Source: JANPBY01 sp963851405
GTDB taxonomy: Bacteria; Actinomycetota; Actinomycetes; DATJPE01
Direction of reading: 5' to 3'
Length of the DNA: 64,000 nucleotides
Assembly (NCBI GenBank): GCA_963851405.1
Contig: CAWKPB010000001.1
Location: 446,122-510,121, forward strand
Positions 25,945-34,621 of the stretch are shown piece by piece (the first letter of the stretch is position 1; each line of letters starts with the position of its first letter). The translations under genes and the position numbers were made by a program. The notes below the pieces were generated by a model. It was not told the origin of the DNA. It searched no databases and was given only the letters and a program-made list of their open reading frames with translations.

Positions 25945-27588
25945 TCAGGTCGTTGCCCTCACGACACGGGTGACCTTCTCGTGCCCTAGATCTTGCTCAT
26001 CCAGCGCCTCGGCCGGCTCCTCGGTACCCAGCAGGGGGTTGCCGTCGCTGGTCAGGAAAGTGCCCTTGAACGCCGCGATGGCTTCCTCGAGCTGCGAAAT
26101 CGCCTCATCGGACAAGTCCTTGGAGGATGCGATCCCTTGTCCGATCGCCGGGCGATCCCGATCGAGCCAGCCAAGGAACTGCTGCTCGAACAACTGGATG
26201 TCGCCGACAGGAACGTCATCGAGTTGGCCGGTGGTACCCGCCCAGATCGAGATGACCTCGTGCTCAACGGAGAACGGGCTGTATTGCGGCTGCTTGAGCA
26301 ACTCCACCAAGCGTTCACCGCGCGCCAGCTGAGCCTTCGACGCTGCATCAAGGTCTGAACCGAAGGCAGCAAAGGCCTCCAGCTCGCGGAACTGGGCGAG
26401 ATCCAAGCGCAACCGGCCCGCGACCTTCTTCATAGCCTTCAGCTGAGCCGAGCCGCCGACCCGCGACACCGACACACCCACGTTGATCGCTGGCCGGACC
26501 CCGGAGTTGAACAGATCGGACTCCAGGAAGCACTGCCCGTCCGTGATCGAGATGACGTTGGTCGGGATGTAGGCGGAGACGTCGTTGGCCTTCGTTTCGA
26601 TGATCGGCAGTCCGGTCATCGACCCGGCCCCCATCTCATCGGAGAGCTTGGCGCACCGCTCGAGCAAGCGGGAGTGCAGATAGAAGACGTCGCCGGGATA
26701 GGCCTCGCGTCCCGGGGGGCGGCGCAGAAGCAACGAAACCGCGCGGTAGGCCTCCGCCTGTTTGCTGAGGTCGTCAAAGATGATCAGCACGTGCTGGCCC
26801 TGATACATCCAGTGCTGACCAATCGCGGACCCGGTGTAGGGAGCGAGGTACTTGAAGCCGGCGGGGTCAGAGGCCGGTGCCGCCACGATCGTCGTGTACT
26901 CAAGGGCGCCAGACTCCTCCAGCGCCCCCTTCACCGCGGCGATCGTGGAGCCCTTCTGACCGATCGCGACGTAGATGCACTTGACCTGCAGTGTGGGGTC
27001 GCCGGATTCCCAGTTGGCTTTCTGGTTGATGATCGTGTCCACCGCTACCGCGGTCTTGCCGGTCTGTCGGTCTCCGATGATGAGCTGACGCTGGCCCCGA
27101 CCGATCGCGGTCATCGCATCGATCGCCTTGATGCCCGTCTGCATCGGCTCCTTCACGGGTTGGCGCTCGACCACCGTGGGCGCCTGAAGCTCGAGCGCAC
27201 GCCGTGCCTCGGGAACGATCTCCCCGAGCCCATCAATCGGATTCCCCAGTGCGTCCACGACCCGACCCAGATAGCCATCCCCCACCGGGACGGACAGGAT
27301 CTCCCCCGTGCGCCGCACCGGCTGGCCCTCTTCGATCTCGGAGCCGTCGCCGAGCAAGACGGTTCCGATCTCGCGTAGTTCGAGGTTCAGCGCAACTCCG
27401 ACCAGCCCACCCTCGAACTCCAGCAGTTCGTTGGTCATCGCCGACTGAAGACCCTCAACCCGCGCGATGCCGTCGCCGGTCTCGCTCACCCGGCCGACTT
27501 CCTCGCGGGCATTGCCCGGCTCGTAGGACTCGACATAGGTCTCGATAGCGCTGCGGATCTCGTCGGGGCGGATCGTCAGCTCGGTCAT
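25945..27588 (-). CDS. atpA: ATP synthase alpha subunit with C-terminal extension
   Basis: Non-catalytic F1 subunit, 547 residues. Walker A GDRQTGKTAVA is at about residue 170. The Arg finger lies in the conserved region after PGDVFYLHSRLLERCAKL. The chain continues about 30 residues past the usual end, with an acidic then basic tail (EALDEQDLGHEKVTRVVRATT-like). A comparable extension in mycobacteria suppresses ATP hydrolysis. Start ATG has AAGGA ten bases upstream; 70 bp separate it from atpH, the longest gap in the F1 part. Confidence 0.98.
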   Translation of the reverse strand: MTELTIRPDEIRSAIETYVESYEPGNAREEVGRVSETGDGIARVEGLQSAMTNELLEFEGGLVGVALNLELREIGTVLLGDGSEIEEGQPVRRTGEILSVPVGDGYLGRVVDALGNPIDGLGEIVPEARRALELQAPTVVERQPVKEPMQTGIKAIDAMTAIGRGQRQLIIGDRQTGKTAVAVDTIINQKANWESGDPTLQVKCIYVAIGQKGSTIAAVKGALEESGALEYTTIVAAPASDPAGFKYLAPYTGSAIGQHWMYQGQHVLIIFDDLSKQAEAYRAVSLLLRRPPGREAYPGDVFYLHSRLLERCAKLSDEMGAGSMTGLPIIETKANDVSAYIPTNVISITDGQCFLESDLFNSGVRPAINVGVSVSRVGGSAQLKAMKKVAGRLRLDLAQFRELEAFAAFGSDLDAASKAQLARGERLVELLKQPQYSPFSVEHEVISIWAGTTGQLDDVPVGDIQLFEQQFLGWLDRDRPAIGQGIASSKDLSDEAISQLEEAIAAFKGTFLTSDGNPLLGTEEPAEALDEQDLGHEKVTRVVRATT

Positions 27589-27658
27589 CGGTTTCGCGTC
27601 CTTCGTTTGGTAGGGCCAAAGCTGTCAACGACTCGTGCGGATCGGAGCATGGCGGCGG

Positions 27659-28477
27659 TCACGTCGTCAAACCCCGGGCGACCTGACCGAGGCGCGAAGC
27701 AACACTGCCGTCGATCACCTCGTCACCGACTTGCACGACAATGCCTCCGACCACATCCGGCTGCACCTCCACTTGCAGGCGTACACCCTGTCCGATTGCG
27801 CCGGCGAGGGCCGACTCCAGGCGGGCCTTCAAATCGGCATCCAAGGGGACGGCCACCCGGGCGATGGCGATCTTGCGGTCCTGACGCGCAGCTGCTTGCT
27901 CCGCAAGGTTCTGCAGAACCTCACTTGCGTTGCGTCCGCGGAGGTTCGATGCAACGTAGGTGGCCAACTGGATCGTCGTAGGGTCGGCCTTTCCGGCCAA
28001 CAGCCCGCCGACCAGAGCGGCCTTCCCGTCGGCTGGGACTTCGGGGTCCTTGAGGGACGCGGTCAACTCACTCGAACGCTCGACGACCCGCGCGAGCCGG
28101 AACAACTGGTCCTCAACGGCGTCCAGGCTGGCAGCTCGCGCCGAGGCGTCGAAGGCCGCTTGCGCGCCCAAGTGCTCGAGTCCGTAGACCAGGTCAGTCG
28201 GGGACGACCATCGCATCGACACGGCGTCGCAGACCGCCGCCAACGCCAAGGCTCCGATCCGTTCCCCCACGAGGCTCTCGACCATGGAACGCTTGCCCTG
28301 CCCGTCGGTGCCAGGGTCAGCCAGAGCTCTCGCTAGGACTCGCTCGCGCCCCAGCAGGCTCGCCACGGCCAGGAGATCGCCAGCACCCGCCTCGGCGGTC
28401 GACACGTCCACCGAGGCAAGCGACGCCGCCAGGCGGTCGCTCACCTCGGCCAAAGCCAGACTGCTCGCGCCTCGCAC
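27659..28477 (-). CDS. atpH: ATP synthase delta subunit
   Basis: Peripheral-stalk subunit of 272 residues, the long actinobacterial form (about 180 in E. coli) with a duplicated-looking N-terminal helical half and the canonical C-terminal part IARVAVPLDADLKARLESAL and VVGGIVVQVGDEVIDGSV. Unlike in mycobacteria it is not fused to a b subunit. Its GTG start shares one base with the atpF stop (TAGTG). Confidence 0.94.
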   Translation of the reverse strand: MRGASSLALAEVSDRLAASLASVDVSTAEAGAGDLLAVASLLGRERVLARALADPGTDGQGKRSMVESLVGERIGALALAAVCDAVSMRWSSPTDLVYGLEHLGAQAAFDASARAASLDAVEDQLFRLARVVERSSELTASLKDPEVPADGKAALVGGLLAGKADPTTIQLATYVASNLRGRNASEVLQNLAEQAAARQDRKIAIARVAVPLDADLKARLESALAGAIGQGVRLQVEVQPDVVGGIVVQVGDEVIDGSVASRLGQVARGLTT

Positions 28478-29052
28478 TAACCGGCCACCACGGGATCGTT
28501 GGCGGACCCCGAACCGCCATGCTCACCCGACTCGAGGTCTGCGATGAATCGCTCGATCATTCGGCGCTGCCTGGCTTCGTCGTCCAGTGATTCCCCGACG
28601 ATCTTGCCCGCAAGCGTGACGGCGATCTCCCCGATCTCGCTTCGCATCTGCGTGACGATCTGCTGGCGCTCGGCCTCCAGCCGCGAGTGCTCGCGCACGG
28701 CAATCCGATCGGCTTCCTCCTGCGCGCGCTGCCGGTGCTCCTCGACGATGGCCTGGCCCTCGACCCGCGCTTCGTCGCGGATCCGAGCGGCATCAGCCTT
28801 GGTGTCGTGCAGGGCCTGCTGGAACTCCGCCTCTGCGGCCTCGAGCCGAGCCTTGCTCTCCCGACCTTCATCCAACTGCTTGCGGATGGTGTCCTGCCGC
28901 GAGGTCATCGCCCTGTTGACGGGCGGGACGACGAAGCGCCACAGCACCGTCAAGACGATGAAGAAGGCGAGCAGCTCGAAGAAGAAGGTCGCATTCGGCA
29001 CAAGGAAGTTCGGTGTTTCCTCGGTCGCGGCGGCCAAGAGTGCAACTGACAT
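28477..29052 (-). CDS. atpF: ATP synthase b subunit
   Basis: Stator subunit of 191 residues. One membrane helix near the N-terminus (FFFELLAFFIVLTVLWRFVV, about 23-42) is followed by a long charged coiled coil that dimerises and reaches up to the delta subunit, ending in a short Gly/Ser tail. It sits 6 bp after atpE. Confidence 0.96.
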   Translation of the reverse strand: MSVALLAAATEETPNFLVPNATFFFELLAFFIVLTVLWRFVVPPVNRAMTSRQDTIRKQLDEGRESKARLEAAEAEFQQALHDTKADAARIRDEARVEGQAIVEEHRQRAQEEADRIAVREHSRLEAERQQIVTQMRSEIGEIAVTLAGKIVGESLDDEARQRRMIERFIADLESGEHGGSGSANDPVVAG

Positions 29053-29058
29053 GAGGGA

Positions 29059-29322
29059 CTACGCGCCCAGAACGAAGACGAATAGAGCCATGAAGGCCAA
29101 GTTGATGAAGTAAGCCGCCTCCACCAGACCGACCGTCAGGAAGAAGATCGTCTGCAGCCGCGGCTGGGCGTCGGGCTGGCGGGCAACCCCTGAGATGAGC
29201 GCGCTGCCGGCAAGACCGTCACCGATGGCCGCGCCGATCGCGCCGCCTCCGAGTGCCAGTCCACCGGCGATCAGCGCACCCGCGGTCTTGATCGAGGATG
29301 CGAGTTCTGGATCTACAGCCAT
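29059..29322 (-). CDS. atpE: ATP synthase c subunit
   Basis: Proteolipid of the rotor ring, 87 residues forming a two-helix hairpin. The first helix is Gly/Ala-rich (GGLALGGGAIGAAIG), the polar loop ARQPDAQPRL contacts gamma/epsilon, and the second helix holds the ion-carrying Glu68 in GLVEAAYF. The neighbouring residues lack the Gln/Thr/Ser pattern of Na+-binding rings, so protons are the likely coupling ion. This is the region targeted by bedaquiline in mycobacteria. Confidence 0.97.
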   Translation of the reverse strand: MAVDPELASSIKTAGALIAGGLALGGGAIGAAIGDGLAGSALISGVARQPDAQPRLQTIFFLTVGLVEAAYFINLAFMALFVFVLGA

Positions 29323-29433
29323 GTTTCCCCTTGAGATCGAGTCTTGTCGTCTTGGAGCTTCGCGGGTTTAGCGAACATTATCCCGGTACCGGACCCACCA
29401 CGCACACCCGGTCGGGCCGCACCGTTGCCTTCG

Positions 29434-30156
29434 TCAGTGCCCTTCCTTCTCGCCGATGGCCATCCGGAAGTAGAGAATCGTCAGCAGGCCGAAGATGAAC
29501 GCCTGGATGAGCCCGATGAACAGGTCGAAGAGCTTCCAGACCGAGGTCGGAAGCCAAAGCAGGTAATCGGGCAGCAGCGTGAAGATCATCAGCATGACCA
29601 CGCCGGCGAAGATGTTGCCGAACAGACGCAAGGACAACGTGAAGGGCTTGATGAGCTCCTCGATCACGTTGATCGGTGCCATCACCCAGTACGGCTGTGC
29701 CAGGTGGCTGAAGTAGGAACGAGCGCCGCGAATCCTGATGCCCGCAGCGAGCGACCAGAAGAAGACGGTGAAGCCGAGGGCGTAGGTCAGGTTGGCGTCG
29801 GAGGTGGGCGGGTGAAACAGCTCTGGACCCCAGCCCGTCGGAATAACCCCCATCCAGTTGCAGGTGAGGATGAACAAGAAGAGGGCTACGGCGAGCGGCA
29901 CCACGAAGGGCGCACGCTCACGAAGGTCACCGCCGACCTGGTCCTCCACCTGCCCGACCACGGTCTCGTAGAAGATCTGCAGCTTCCCCGGTACCTCGGC
30001 GGTGGCACTTCTGCGCACCAGAAGGCCCATGCCGATGACGACTGCCGCGGCCACCACCGTGGCGACCATCGTGTCCACGTGGAAGGCGAGGCCCCCCACA
30101 TTCGCCACGATGTGGTGTCCGACCTCGATCTCGGTGGACCCCTCGGAGAACTTCAC
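29434..30156 (-). CDS. atpB: ATP synthase a subunit
   Basis: Proton-channel subunit of 240 residues with five to six membrane helices. The essential Arg lies in LSLRLFGNIFAG, and the last helix has GLIQAFIFGLLTILYF. N-terminal part HHIVANVGGLAFHVDT is typical. GTG start overlaps the stop of the upstream AtpI-like gene by 4 bp. The 111 bp to atpE contain no other gene. Confidence 0.96.
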   Translation of the reverse strand: MKFSEGSTEIEVGHHIVANVGGLAFHVDTMVATVVAAAVVIGMGLLVRRSATAEVPGKLQIFYETVVGQVEDQVGGDLRERAPFVVPLAVALFLFILTCNWMGVIPTGWGPELFHPPTSDANLTYALGFTVFFWSLAAGIRIRGARSYFSHLAQPYWVMAPINVIEELIKPFTLSLRLFGNIFAGVVMLMIFTLLPDYLLWLPTSVWKLFDLFIGLIQAFIFGLLTILYFRMAIGEKEGH

Positions 30157-30635
30157 GACCGGACCGACTTGCGCATCGAGACCCCCGCGAAGACGAGCAA
30201 CGTGATCTGGAAGATGGCCAGACCCACGATCATGCCGAACCCTAACGGACGCACGAGAATCACCGCGACCAAGGTGATGACCGTCAAAACGGCAAGGCGA
30301 GCGGCGCCGCCGGACAGGAAGTGGGTCTTGTTGCCCGGCGTCTCCACCAGGATTTCAAAGCGTCTCTGGACCGAGGCTCGCAGGAGTCGGGCGTTGGCCA
30401 TTCCGAGACCGAGCCCAAAGCAAATACCTACCGCCGTGAGCAGCTCATCGATCGCCAGTCCCACAACTAGTGACACGACCCCGATGACGATCGCAGGAGT
30501 TCGCGCCCTCCGAGTCTGAAGGATCACCTCAGCCATCGCGGCCGTGGGATCAAAATCTTGCTCGGACTCGGCGCCCTGAACCTGGGGACCCGACTCGGTG
30601 CTCACGGGGGCTTCCCGCTCCTCGTCGTCGCTCAC
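30153..30635 (-). CDS. atpI: ATP synthase I-like membrane protein
   Basis: 160 residues. An acidic soluble N-terminus (SDDEEREAPVSTESG) is followed by four hydrophobic segments: about 46-62, 64-80, 108-126 and 130-150. Gene position immediately before atpB and the helix pattern match the ATP-synthase I family, which helps c-ring assembly. GTG at 30635 is chosen since it overlaps the upstream stop (GTGA); the frame is open further upstream but antisense-like and Arg-rich there. Assignment rests on position and topology, sequence conservation in this family being low. Confidence 0.8.
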   Translation of the reverse strand: MSDDEEREAPVSTESGPQVQGAESEQDFDPTAAMAEVILQTRRARTPAIVIGVVSLVVGLAIDELLTAVGICFGLGLGMANARLLRASVQRRFEILVETPGNKTHFLSGGAARLAVLTVITLVAVILVRPLGFGMIVGLAIFQITLLVFAGVSMRKSVRS

Positions 30636-30835
30636 TCGCTCAAGTACCTGCGCACTTCCTTGTACGTGGCCGCGACGCCGAGAGCGCCGCCAGCCAACAG
30701 ACCCAGCAACATGAAAAGGGGGACCGTGTGCAGGTGACTGTCGATCAGCCACCCGAGCGCCAGCCCCACGAGCCAGCAGGTCGCATTGAGGGCGCCGATC
30801 CCCACCAAGGCCAACGAATTGGGGTCAATCCCCAC
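30632..30835 (-). CDS. atpZ: AtpZ/AtpI-type small membrane protein
   Basis: About 67 residues, two membrane helices separated by a short polar turn: ALNATCWLVGLALGWLIDSH and PLFMLLGLLAGGALGVAATY, ending in a basic KEVRRYL tail. The Gly-rich second helix and LGWLIDxxLHTxP turn are hallmarks of the AtpZ/ATPase-gene-1 family, found ahead of atpI-atpB. The start is uncertain: GTG 30835 has AAGGA at 6 bases, whereas ATG 30841 lies directly against that site; an upstream GTG at 30865 is also in frame. Confidence 0.78.
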   Translation of the reverse strand: MGIDPNSLALVGIGALNATCWLVGLALGWLIDSHLHTVPLFMLLGLLAGGALGVAATYKEVRRYLSE

Positions 30836-30938
30836 GCGCATTCCTTGCTGAATTGGCGAACCCACATGCCCACCGGAAAACTCGCACGGCGACGCTATCA
30901 CAGGCTTTCGCGCTGCCCTGGCGAGCTTCGGGCGCTCC

Positions 30939-32042
30939 TCAGCCAGCTGCCCGAGCAGCCACGATCCGAGGCCACCGCACGACGAGAAGGAGTCCGACAG
31001 CTCCCAGGGTCAAGAACAGGACGGCCCACCGGGCCGGAACGAGGGCCAGGGCTACCGCGCCGAAGGCCAGGAGGGCGGTTCCCGCGTACATCACCAGCAC
31101 GGCCCGCCGCTGCGAGTGGCCCATTTCGAGTAGACGATGGTGCAAGTGCTCCTTGTCTGGGGCAAACGGCGATCTTCTGGCGCGCGTTCGTCGAATGACG
31201 GCCAGCAGGAGGTCGAGGAACGGCACCGCGAGGACGGCCAGCGGGACCAAGAAGGGGAGGAACGCGGGCACTACGCCCAACCCCGTGACCAGCTCAGGAT
31301 CCACGTTGCCCGTCAACAGGATCAGACCGGCTGCGAGCAGCAGCCCGATCAGCATGGATCCGCTGTCGCCCATGAAGATCCTGGCCGGGTTGAAGTTGTG
31401 GGGCAGAAACCCGATGCACATCCCCGTGAGTACGGCAGTCACCAGCGCGGCCGGGGTCGCCCGCACCAGATCGTTTTGCACGGACAGCAGATAGGAGTAC
31501 AAGAAGAAGGCAGCCGAAGCGATCCCGACGATGCCCGCCGCCAGGCCATCCAAGCCATCGACGAAGTTGACCGCGTTCACGGTGACCACCACGACCAAAA
31601 CAGTCAGCAGGGTGCCCTCGGCCGAGCCGAGGACGATGGTCTGCCCCGGCCAGGGGACATACAGCAACTGCACCCCCTGGACGGCCATGATCCCTGCCGC
31701 CAACGACTGACCGGCCAGCTTGGTGAGCGCATCCAGGCCCCAGCGGTCGTCGATGACGCCCAGCGCACAAATGATCAGCGCGCCCGCCAGCAGCGCGTCC
31801 CAGGTGCTTGTAGCACCACCGAACACCGACGAAAGCAGAGGCAACTCGCTAGCGACGAGAAGGGCCGCCAGGAAGCCGAGCAGCATGGCGACACCGCCGA
31901 GCCGCGGGATCGGCTCGTCGTGGACGTCGCGGTCCCGCACCTCCGCCATGAAACCGTGCCCGATCGCATAACTTCGCACCGGGCCGGTCGTGAGATAGGT
32001 GACGGCCGCCGCGACGAACAGGGCGAGAAGATATTCGCGCAC
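30939..32042 (-). CDS. wecA: Undecaprenyl-phosphate GlcNAc-1-phosphate transferase (WecA/TagO/Rfe family)
   Basis: Polyprenyl-phosphate sugar-1-phosphate transferase of 367 residues with about eleven membrane helices. It starts lipid-linked glycan synthesis by moving GlcNAc-1-P (or a related sugar) from UDP to decaprenyl/undecaprenyl phosphate. Motifs: DRDVHDEPIPRLGG, catalytic Asp pair in VIDDRWGLD, VNFVDGLDGLAAG, RIFMGDSGSM and the His-rich cytoplasmic loop KEHLHHRLL. In mycobacteria the same gene (Rv1302) starts the arabinogalactan linker and lies just before the atp genes, as here. Confidence 0.93.
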   Translation of the reverse strand: MREYLLALFVAAAVTYLTTGPVRSYAIGHGFMAEVRDRDVHDEPIPRLGGVAMLLGFLAALLVASELPLLSSVFGGATSTWDALLAGALIICALGVIDDRWGLDALTKLAGQSLAAGIMAVQGVQLLYVPWPGQTIVLGSAEGTLLTVLVVVVTVNAVNFVDGLDGLAAGIVGIASAAFFLYSYLLSVQNDLVRATPAALVTAVLTGMCIGFLPHNFNPARIFMGDSGSMLIGLLLAAGLILLTGNVDPELVTGLGVVPAFLPFLVPLAVLAVPFLDLLLAVIRRTRARRSPFAPDKEHLHHRLLEMGHSQRRAVLVMYAGTALLAFGAVALALVPARWAVLFLTLGAVGLLLVVRWPRIVAARAAG

Positions 32043-32057
32043 GACGGGCGCGGACGA

Positions 32058-33326
32058 TCAGACGGACGGGTAGGCGGGGAACTTCGCCGTCAAGGCCGTG
32101 ACCCGGTCGGCGATATCACCGGCCGCTGAGCCGTCGGCGTCTGTGACCGCGCGGGCGATGAGCGCGGCCACTTCGGGCATCTGTTCCGGCCCCATCCCCT
32201 GCGTGGACATGGCGGCGGTCCCTACCCGGATCCCGCTAGCAATCATGGGCGGCTGCGGGTCGTAGGGAATCGCGTTCTTGTTGAGGGTAATGCGCGCCTG
32301 GTCACAGCGCTGTTCAGCATCGGTCCCGGTCACGCCGAGCCCTCTCAGGTCGATCAGTGCAAGATGCGTGTCCGTGCCGCCCGAGACCGCCCGCATGCCT
32401 TCCTCCTCGAGGGCGGCGGCCAGGGCTTGGGCGTTGGCCACGACGTCGCGCGCGTAGGCCTGGTAGGCGGGCGTTCCGCACTCCTTGAGCACCACGGCTT
32501 TGGCAGCTACGGCATGCATCAGCGGCCCCCCCTGTAAGAACGGGAAGACAGCCTTGTCGATCGCCTTGGCGTGCTCTTCGCGACAGACAATCATCCCGCC
32601 GCGTGGCCCTCGCAGCACCTTGTGCGTGGTGAAGCAGACGACGTCGGCATAGGGCACGGGGCTGGGGATGGCTCCGCCTGCCACCAAGCCGATGAAGTGC
32701 GCGGCATCGACCATCAAGATCGCCCCGACCTCATCAGCGATCTCACGGAACGCTGAGAAGTCGATGAGTCGCGGGTAGGCGGTGGCACCGCAAATAATCA
32801 TCTTGGGCTGGTGATCCCTGGCCATGGAACGCACCTGGTCATAGTCGATCAGCTCGTCCTCGGCGCGCACTCCGTACGAGACCGGGTTGAACCACCGGCC
32901 GGAGAAGTTGACCTTGGAGCCGTGCGTGAGGTGGCCGCCCTGTTTCAGGTCCATGGCCAGCACCGTGTCTCCAGGCGCCAGGAAGGCCGCGTATGCAGCG
33001 AGGTTCGCGCTGGCGCCTGAGTGGGGCTGCAGGTTGGCATGCTCGGCGCCGAAGAGCCGCTTGGCGCGCTCGATACCGATCTCCTCGGCCCGGTCCACGA
33101 CCGCGCAGCCGCCGTAGTACCGCTTGTCGGGGTAACCCTCGGCGTACTTGTTCGACAGCGTCGAGCCCAAGGCCGCTAGGACAGCCGGGGAGGTGAAGTT
33201 CTCGCTCGCGATCAGCTGAAGGCCGCCGCGGAGACGATCGAGCTCGTCGAGGACGACCCCGGCGATCTCCGGATCCTGCTCCTGAAGCGCAGCAAAGTCC
33301 GGGCCCCAGTAGGGGACGTCGCTCAT
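32058..33326 (-). CDS. glyA: Serine hydroxymethyltransferase
   Basis: PLP enzyme of 422 residues that interconverts serine and glycine with tetrahydrofolate. The PLP Lys is in VCFTTHKVLRGPRGG; other conserved parts are YAEGYPDKRYYGG, NLQPHSGASAN and the folate/PLP region VDAAHFIGLVAGG. ATG has GGAG six bases upstream. Fifteen bp separate it from wecA. No glycine riboswitch fits in the 57-bp gap before it. Confidence 0.97.
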   Translation of the reverse strand: MSDVPYWGPDFAALQEQDPEIAGVVLDELDRLRGGLQLIASENFTSPAVLAALGSTLSNKYAEGYPDKRYYGGCAVVDRAEEIGIERAKRLFGAEHANLQPHSGASANLAAYAAFLAPGDTVLAMDLKQGGHLTHGSKVNFSGRWFNPVSYGVRAEDELIDYDQVRSMARDHQPKMIICGATAYPRLIDFSAFREIADEVGAILMVDAAHFIGLVAGGAIPSPVPYADVVCFTTHKVLRGPRGGMIVCREEHAKAIDKAVFPFLQGGPLMHAVAAKAVVLKECGTPAYQAYARDVVANAQALAAALEEEGMRAVSGGTDTHLALIDLRGLGVTGTDAEQRCDQARITLNKNAIPYDPQPPMIASGIRVGTAAMSTQGMGPEQMPEVAALIARAVTDADGSAAGDIADRVTALTAKFPAYPSV

Positions 33327-33383
33327 GGCACTCTCCTCGGCGTTGGACGGAGCGGTGACTATGTCCCGCTGGCCGCGCCGATC

Positions 33384-33977
33384 CTAGTCCTCGTCGGTCG
33401 AGCCAACGATCGAACGCACGGCCGAGCGGATCTGGAGAGCGGTCTCGCGGTAGACGTGCATCGACTGGCCGTAGGGGTCGCTCACGTTCAACGCGGGCAG
33501 CGGGGAGCGCGATCGGTGACGGGCGGCGAGCGCACGGACCGCATCCAACCTTGCGACTGGAGACACGCCCTCCGCAACCTTGCCGAGCGAGTCCGCTCTG
33601 GCAGCCAGTTCAAGCAGTGTGAAAGTCCGCTCAGCCGCCCCGGGGACCAGGGACAAGGCGCGGCGCACATGCTCAGCTGCCGCACAGACGACCAGGTCGG
33701 CCGCCTCGACAGCAGCCTCCGACAGCCCTTGGGCCCGGAACGCAGTCGCGTCCACACCGAGCTCAGCCAACGCGCGCCCGGCGGGTGGGTTGATCGGCTC
33801 GCCGACATGCCCGCCGTACGTCCCAGCACCGTCCACGACCACCAGATCGGCCAAGGAACCAAAGCGGGAGTTCAGCTCGTCGCGCATGAAGAGTTCAGCC
33901 ATCGGGGAGCGACAGATGTTGCCCGTACACACCATCAGCACCAGAAACGGACCTAAGGAACGACCTTCGTCGGTCAC
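33384..33977 (-). CDS. Low-molecular-weight protein-tyrosine-phosphatase family protein
   Basis: 197 residues. The P-loop CTGNICRSP gives the CX5R(S) catalytic motif near residue 17, and the general acid is Asp in VSDPYG near the C-terminus, so catalysis should be intact. Such proteins dephosphorylate Tyr or Arg residues, for example on kinases of polysaccharide synthesis. GTG 33977 overlaps the tsaC stop (GTGA), which decides the start. The linkage to tsaC, prmC and wecA is seen in many actinobacteria. Confidence 0.88.
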   Translation of the reverse strand: MTDEGRSLGPFLVLMVCTGNICRSPMAELFMRDELNSRFGSLADLVVVDGAGTYGGHVGEPINPPAGRALAELGVDATAFRAQGLSEAAVEAADLVVCAAAEHVRRALSLVPGAAERTFTLLELAARADSLGKVAEGVSPVARLDAVRALAARHRSRSPLPALNVSDPYGQSMHVYRETALQIRSAVRSIVGSTDED

Positions 33978-34621
33978 TCGAACTCGATCAGATCGGGCAC
34001 GACCGTGCGCAAGGCGTCGACGTCCACCGCTCCTGCCCGTACGAGCGAGGCTCTCGGCCCAGACACGTCCACGATTGTCGAGGGAATGGGAGCGCCGCAA
34101 CTACCCCCATCCAGATAGACACCCACGGCATCGCCGAGCTGCTCGGCAGCCTCGTCGAGCGTCGTCGCCGGGGGTTCGCCCGTGCGGTTGGCCGAGGACA
34201 CCGCCATGGGACCAACCGCTCGAAGCAGCTCGATCGCCACGGGGTGAAGGGGCATCCGGACAGCGACGGTCCCTCGGGAGTCCCCCAGATCCCACGCCAG
34301 GCTGGGCGCGTGGCGAACCACCAGCGTGAGACCGCCCGGCCAGAAGGCCTCCACCAGGTCCCGTACTTGCTGGGTCAGGGTTGCCGCCAACCCATCCAGG
34401 GTGCGAGGGCTGCCCACGAGCACCGGGATCGGCATGTCACGACCGCGCCCCTTGGCCGCCAACACCGACGCAACCCCTGTTGAGGAGAAGGCGTCGCAGC
34501 CCAACCCGTACACCGTGTCGGTCGGCAACACGATTAGCTCGCCCCGTCGGGCCGCCGAAGCACCGAGGTCGAGCCCGCGCTGGCGATCCACTGGATCCGA
34601 ACAGTCATAGAAGCGACTCAC
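33974..34621 (-). CDS. tsaC: L-threonylcarbamoyladenylate synthase (Sua5/YwlC/YrdC family)
   Basis: 215 residues. It makes threonylcarbamoyl-AMP from Thr, bicarbonate and ATP, the first step of the universal t6A37 tRNA modification. Visible motifs are LPTDTVYGLGCDAF near residue 32, KGRGRDMPIPVLV, SSANRTGEPPATT and PSTIVDVSG. The extra C-terminal Sua5 domain is absent, so this is the YrdC/TsaC short form with a small extension. It overlaps prmC by 4 bp. Confidence 0.94.
   Translation of the reverse strand: MSRFYDCSDPVDRQRGLDLGASAARRGELIVLPTDTVYGLGCDAFSSTGVASVLAAKGRGRDMPIPVLVGSPRTLDGLAATLTQQVRDLVEAFWPGGLTLVVRHAPSLAWDLGDSRGTVAVRMPLHPVAIELLRAVGPMAVSSANRTGEPPATTLDEAAEQLGDAVGVYLDGGSCGAPIPSTIVDVSGPRASLVRAGAVDVDALRTVVPDLIEFE

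Noticed and set aside
33327..33383. Glycine riboswitch before glyA
   Set aside because: The gap of 57 bases is too short for the aptamer and no matching fold was seen.
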